Source: Halicephalobus mephisto
Taxonomy: Eukaryota; Nematoda; Chromadorea; Rhabditida; Panagrolaimidae
Direction of reading: 5' to 3'
Length of the DNA: 11,129 nt
NCBI GenBank assembly: GCA_009193035.1
Contig: SWDT01000434.1
Span: 1 to 11,129, forward strand
Shown here: piece after piece, positions 7,836-11,129 of the stretch
Position numbering within the stretch: the first letter of the stretch is position 1
How the letters are laid out: each line of letters starts with the position of its first letter
Translations under genes and position numbers: made by a program
Notes under the pieces: generated by a model
The model's input: the letters and a program-made list of their open reading frames with translations, nothing else
What the model was told of the DNA's origin: nothing
Databases searched by the model: none

Positions 7836-8007
7836 AAATTATATCAAAATTACTATGATATTTGTATATTTTAATACAGACTATTGTTCTTAGTCTTTTA
7901 ATATTTATTAAATACAAATAGAAATTACTTAAAAATTACAAGTATTTATATGTAAATATTATATTTCTTAACAATACAAATGTATTTTTAAGATAATTCA
8001 AAAATAA
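7836..8007 (+). other. ITS2
   Basis: About 170 bp of extremely A+T-rich spacer lie between 5.8S and 28S, with no gene-like content. Its borders are defined by the 5.8S-28S pairing segments (7823-7830 with 8013-8021), which close the base of the ITS2 fold. It is removed during rRNA maturation. Confidence 0.85.
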
Positions 8008-10259
8008 TGGACTCAAATCAGATAGGATGACCCGCGAATCATATTCAGTAAGCGGAGGGAAAAGAAACCACAGGATTCCTTGAGTAATTGCGGTGAACAG
8101 GAGAGCTCAGCGATGATCTCTGTGGTTTAAATACTGCAGCGAACTGTAGCGCGTTATGGTATTATTATGGCATTATGTAATATTCAAGTTCTCGTTGATT
8201 CGAGTTTCATAGAAGGTTAAGACCTGTCGAGTATTTAACAGTTTGTCAATAATTTATTTTATGGTCGGGTTGTTTTGGAAACGCAGCTCAAGGTAGGTGA
8301 GATAACACTCATTAAAGCTAAATATAACCGTAGGACCATAGCAAACAAGTTACCGTGAGGGAAAGTTGAAAGTACTCTCAAGAGAGAGTATAAAAGAAAC
8401 GTGAAACGATCAAGTGGAAGCAAACAGGTATCTATTGAAAGATGTATAGTTTTCTTATATCTTTAATATATATAGTTATTATTTATAAGTTTAATTATTA
8501 TAAGAGGACATTTTTTAAAATGAATCCTTATAATTATTAATCTATATTATATAATTAATATTAATTTATGATAGTTACCTGTTTGACCGTCTTGAAACAC
8601 GGACCAAGGATTTATTGTATACGCAAGTCAATTAAGTGTTAAAACTTATTGGCATAATGAAATTAAAGATTTATTTATATAAATTTATGTATGATTAATT
8701 ATTTTATTATAATTAAGCATACAATCCATATTCTAATGATTTTATCAATAGAGTGGAGATAGAGGAGTATGCAATGAGACCCGAAGAGTGGTGATCTATG
8801 CTTGAGCAGGATTGAAGCCGGAGGAAACTCTGGTGAAAGTCCACGTAACGGTTTGACGTGCAATCGATCGTCTGATGTTGAGTATAGGGCGAAGACTAAT
8901 CGACCATCTAGTAGCTGGCTTCCTTCTGAAGTTTCCTCAGGATAGCTTCGGTTATATAGTTATACTCGGTAAAAAGGATAGATTAGAATTGGGACTAATG
9001 TCCTCAACCTATTCTCAACTCTAAATGGGTAGGATACATTTGTTTTCTTAATTGAACATTTTGCATTAAATAATAACGAAAGTGGGCCATTTTTGGTAAG
9101 CAGAACTGGCGATATGGGATGAACCTAGTCAAGTTTAAGAAGTGCCAAAATTTTCGCAATGAGACCCCATAAAGAGGGTTGATTGATATTGACAGCAGGG
9201 CTGTGACATGGAAGTTGTAATCGCAAGGATTGTGTAACAATCACCTGCCGAATCAATTGGCCCTGAAAATGGATGGCGCTCTAGCGAGAACAAATTACAC
9301 TGTTGACTGGTATTAAAAAAATAATAATTATTACTAATACCATTAAGAGGCGAATAATATGCTTTGAAGGTATTGAATGTAAATTCAACTGGGAGCTTAT
9401 TATTAGTGCAGATTTGGTGATAGTAGCAAAGATCAAGTGAGAAACTTTGAAGGCCGAAGTGAATAACGGTTTTCGCGTGAACAGTATTTGAACGCGAGTT
9501 AGTCGTCCTAAGTTCATATACCTAATGGTATATTATAAATAAAATATTTTTTATATATTTTATAACGAAAGGGAAATAGGTTAATATTCTCTTACTTGAA
9601 TTATACGTTATATAGTATTTTATAATTATTATATTAGGGACAGGTAACGTATATAAACATAATATTATATATAGTCCAAGCTAGAGATCTCTTTTCTAGT
9701 TAATATATTTATCCTGGAATAAGTTTTGCTTGAGATATGGATAAAATTATTAAAAGTATCACAGTTTTTGTGATATTGGGTGCTATATATGATCCATGAA
9801 AATATGGTGAATCCCTAATTATGTATAATAAATCCGTACCGAACGCATCAGGTTTTTCAAGGTGTATAGCCTCTGGTCGATAGAATAATGTAGTAGGGAG
9901 TCGGCAAATTAGATCCGTAACTTTGGGAAAGATTGGTCTTACGGATTGAATATATAAGAGATATATAGAATAAGCTTTAGTTTTATAATAAATTTGAGGA
10001 TTAAATGAACTTGGATTAATGTTATAATATTTGTTGAACTATATCTATTATCTATTAAGATAATGTCTTATTATAATGAACAATTAACGTAGAATTGTCA
10101 CGGACTCGTGGAATACCAGACTGTCTAATTAAAACAGAGCTGATAGAAAGTGTTTATACACATTGACTATCTGTGATTTCTTGCCCGTGACTCCTGAATG
10201 TTTAATATAAGGAAACTTGCGTAAGCGCGCGGTAACGGCGGGAGTATACTATGACTCTA

Positions 10260-10302
<43 letters not shown>

Positions 10303-10983
10303 GCGATATGGAATTAACGAGTGATTCCACTGTCCCTATCTACTATCTAGCGAAATCACAGCAAGGGAACGGGTTGGGTAAAATACTGCGGGGAAGAAGA
10401 CCTATTGAGTATTGACTCTAGTTGACTTTGTGAGGAATCACAAGAGGTGTAGTTATGGAGGGAGCTTTTATAGGCTAATAGTGAAAGTACCTCCATTTTG
10501 TCGATTTCTTTACTTGTTGATTAAGATAAGATATCATTATATTTGATATTTTATGAATTCTAAATATTTTTTTCTTAAAAAATATACTTAAATAATGACA
10601 GTGTAGGCGGGAGTTTGATGGGGCCGGTTATAACTATTATTCCAAATTGTCACGCAGATTGTTCCTAAAGCAATTACTCAAAAGGATCAGAAACTTTGTA
10701 GACAAAACGTGAGAAAGTATCTTGCACTTTGTTTCTCATTAGTACATTACAGACGAAGTACATTCTGGTCTATCGATCCTTGGACTATATGAGTTTTACT
10801 ATAACAAGGTTCACGAATGAAATTACATTGCGGAATAACTGGACTTGTTGCAGCCAGAGCCATAGCGACGTTGTGCTTTTTGATCCTTCGCATGTCGGCT
10901 ATTCTATCTTCGAAGTAGAATTCGTAAGCGTTGGATTTGTCACCCATAATAGGACGTGAGCTGGGGTTTAGCGTGTGAGACAG
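8008..10983 (+). rRNA. 28S rRNA, copy B, 3'-truncated
   Basis: The gene opens with GACTCAAATCAGATAGGATG and CAGTAAGCGGAGGGAAAAGAA (8010-8067), a nematode-style start. Landmarks are TTACCGTGAGGGAAAGTTGA at 8350, a compact D2 at 8422-8584, and GTCTTGAAACACGGACCAAG at 8589. AACGAAAGTGGGCCATTTTT is at about 9074, ACTGGCGATATGGGATGAAC at 9105, and CACCTGCCGAATCAATTGGC at 9242. TTAAGGTAGCCAAATGCCTC is intact at 10261 with no R2-type insertion, and CTGTCCCTATCTACTATCTA follows at about 10331. Homology with copy A stops at 10983, right after GTGTGAGACAG. About 280 nt of 3' sequence are missing, including the sarcin-ricin loop, so this copy cannot yield a functional 28S if the sequence is right. Confidence 0.93.
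8422..8584 (+). other. 28S D2 expansion segment, compact A+T-rich helix
   Basis: AAACAGGTA (8422-8430) pairs perfectly with TACCTGTTT (8576-8584), closing a domain of about 163 nt whose interior is almost entirely A and T. An inner imperfect hairpin pairs TTAATTATTATAAG (8491-8504) with CTTATAATTATTAA (8527-8540). The position before CTTGAAACACGGACCAAGG identifies it as D2. The domain is small and strikingly biased in composition. Confidence 0.75.
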
Positions 10984-11129
10984 AAGCTGGGAAAAAAAAA
11001 AGAGCATTAATTTAAAAACCTTTGTTAATTACTTTTCAGTTGTGTTGAAATTAATGCAAGATAAATTTAATAATATATTTCGTGTAATCAAATTTTAGTC
11101 ATCAAAAAACAATCAGGATTAAAAGTTAT
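10984..11129. other. Non-rDNA right flank, starting with A10 tract
   Basis: Sequence after 10983 departs from copy A, which continues as normal 28S after GAGACAG at 2838. The flank starts AAGCTGGG, then ten A's (10992-11001), then A+T-rich DNA. It holds a perfect 10-bp inverted repeat, GCATTAATTT (11004-11013) with AAATTAATGC (11048-11057). TTTTCAG at 11033-11039 matches the nematode 3' splice-site consensus. An open stretch of about 18 codons follows that site, too short to call a gene. Confidence 0.55.

Noticed and set aside
9004..9517. Two 78-codon minus-strand open frames
   Set aside because: Both are antisense to 28S copy B.
10255..10310. Possible R2/R1-type retrotransposon insertion
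   Set aside because: The target motif TTAAGGTAGCCAAATG is uninterrupted in copy B, and GGTAGCCAAATG is uninterrupted at 2180 in copy A, so no element occupies that site in either copy.
10729..11007. Open frames of 76 and 86 codons on opposite strands near the right edge
   Set aside because: They overlap each other on opposite strands inside the 28S 3' region; the minus frame merely extends through the A10 tract.

Overview
The window is nuclear ribosomal DNA from a eukaryote, most likely a nematode. No protein-coding gene could be supported on either strand: the longest open frames are under 90 codons, lie inside rRNA or spacer, and show no recognisable protein. The nematode call rests on the 28S 5' motif around 8043-8060 (CAGTAAGCGGAGG), the 5.8S opening (GGATCACTTGGCTCACGGGTC-type), and short TTAGGC (nematode telomere-type) copies at 445-461. 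The extreme A+T richness of the rRNA expansion segments and spacers resembles clade IV groups such as Strongyloididae, but that finer placement is a low-confidence guess.

Layout, left to right, all rRNA on the + strand: (1) 1-600, non-rDNA flank with an ATTACTGTAGA-type minisatellite, two perfect palindromes and a few TTAGGC copies; (2) 601 to about 3115, a 28S gene lacking its 5' part (copy A) but reaching the 3' end; (3) about 3116-5636, the intergenic spacer (IGS), holding an array of ~67-bp subrepeats, a second more A+T-rich repeat family of similar period, a C/T tract, and the presumed promoter/5' ETS; (4) 5637-7431, 18S; (5) ITS1, 5.8S, ITS2; (6) 8008-10983, a second 28S (copy B) with an intact 5' end but cut off about 280 nt before its 3' end; (7) 10984-11129, non-rDNA flank beginning with a run of ten A's.

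Copies A and B are head-to-tail neighbours in one tandem array. Matching points (601 with 8655; 2838 with 10983) give a repeat unit of about 8.05-8.15 kb. In a working unit, RNA polymerase I would transcribe 5'ETS-18S-ITS1-5.8S-ITS2-28S as one precursor, and the IGS would supply promoter, enhancer-like repeats and terminator.

Two things are odd. First, the rDNA is bounded on both sides by unrelated DNA and neither 28S is whole, so this is either a tiny orphan rDNA locus, the two collapsed edges of a larger array, or a misassembly. Second, both 28S copies, the 18S and the 5.8S carry dense one- or few-base indels, including at positions that are almost invariant in all life (sarcin-ricin loop, 18S 530 loop, 18S decoding region). 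Uncorrected long-read error is the simplest explanation; decayed rDNA pseudogenes are the alternative. I did not find a convincing novel biological system here. The most interesting items are the two rDNA/non-rDNA junctions and the IGS repeat array.
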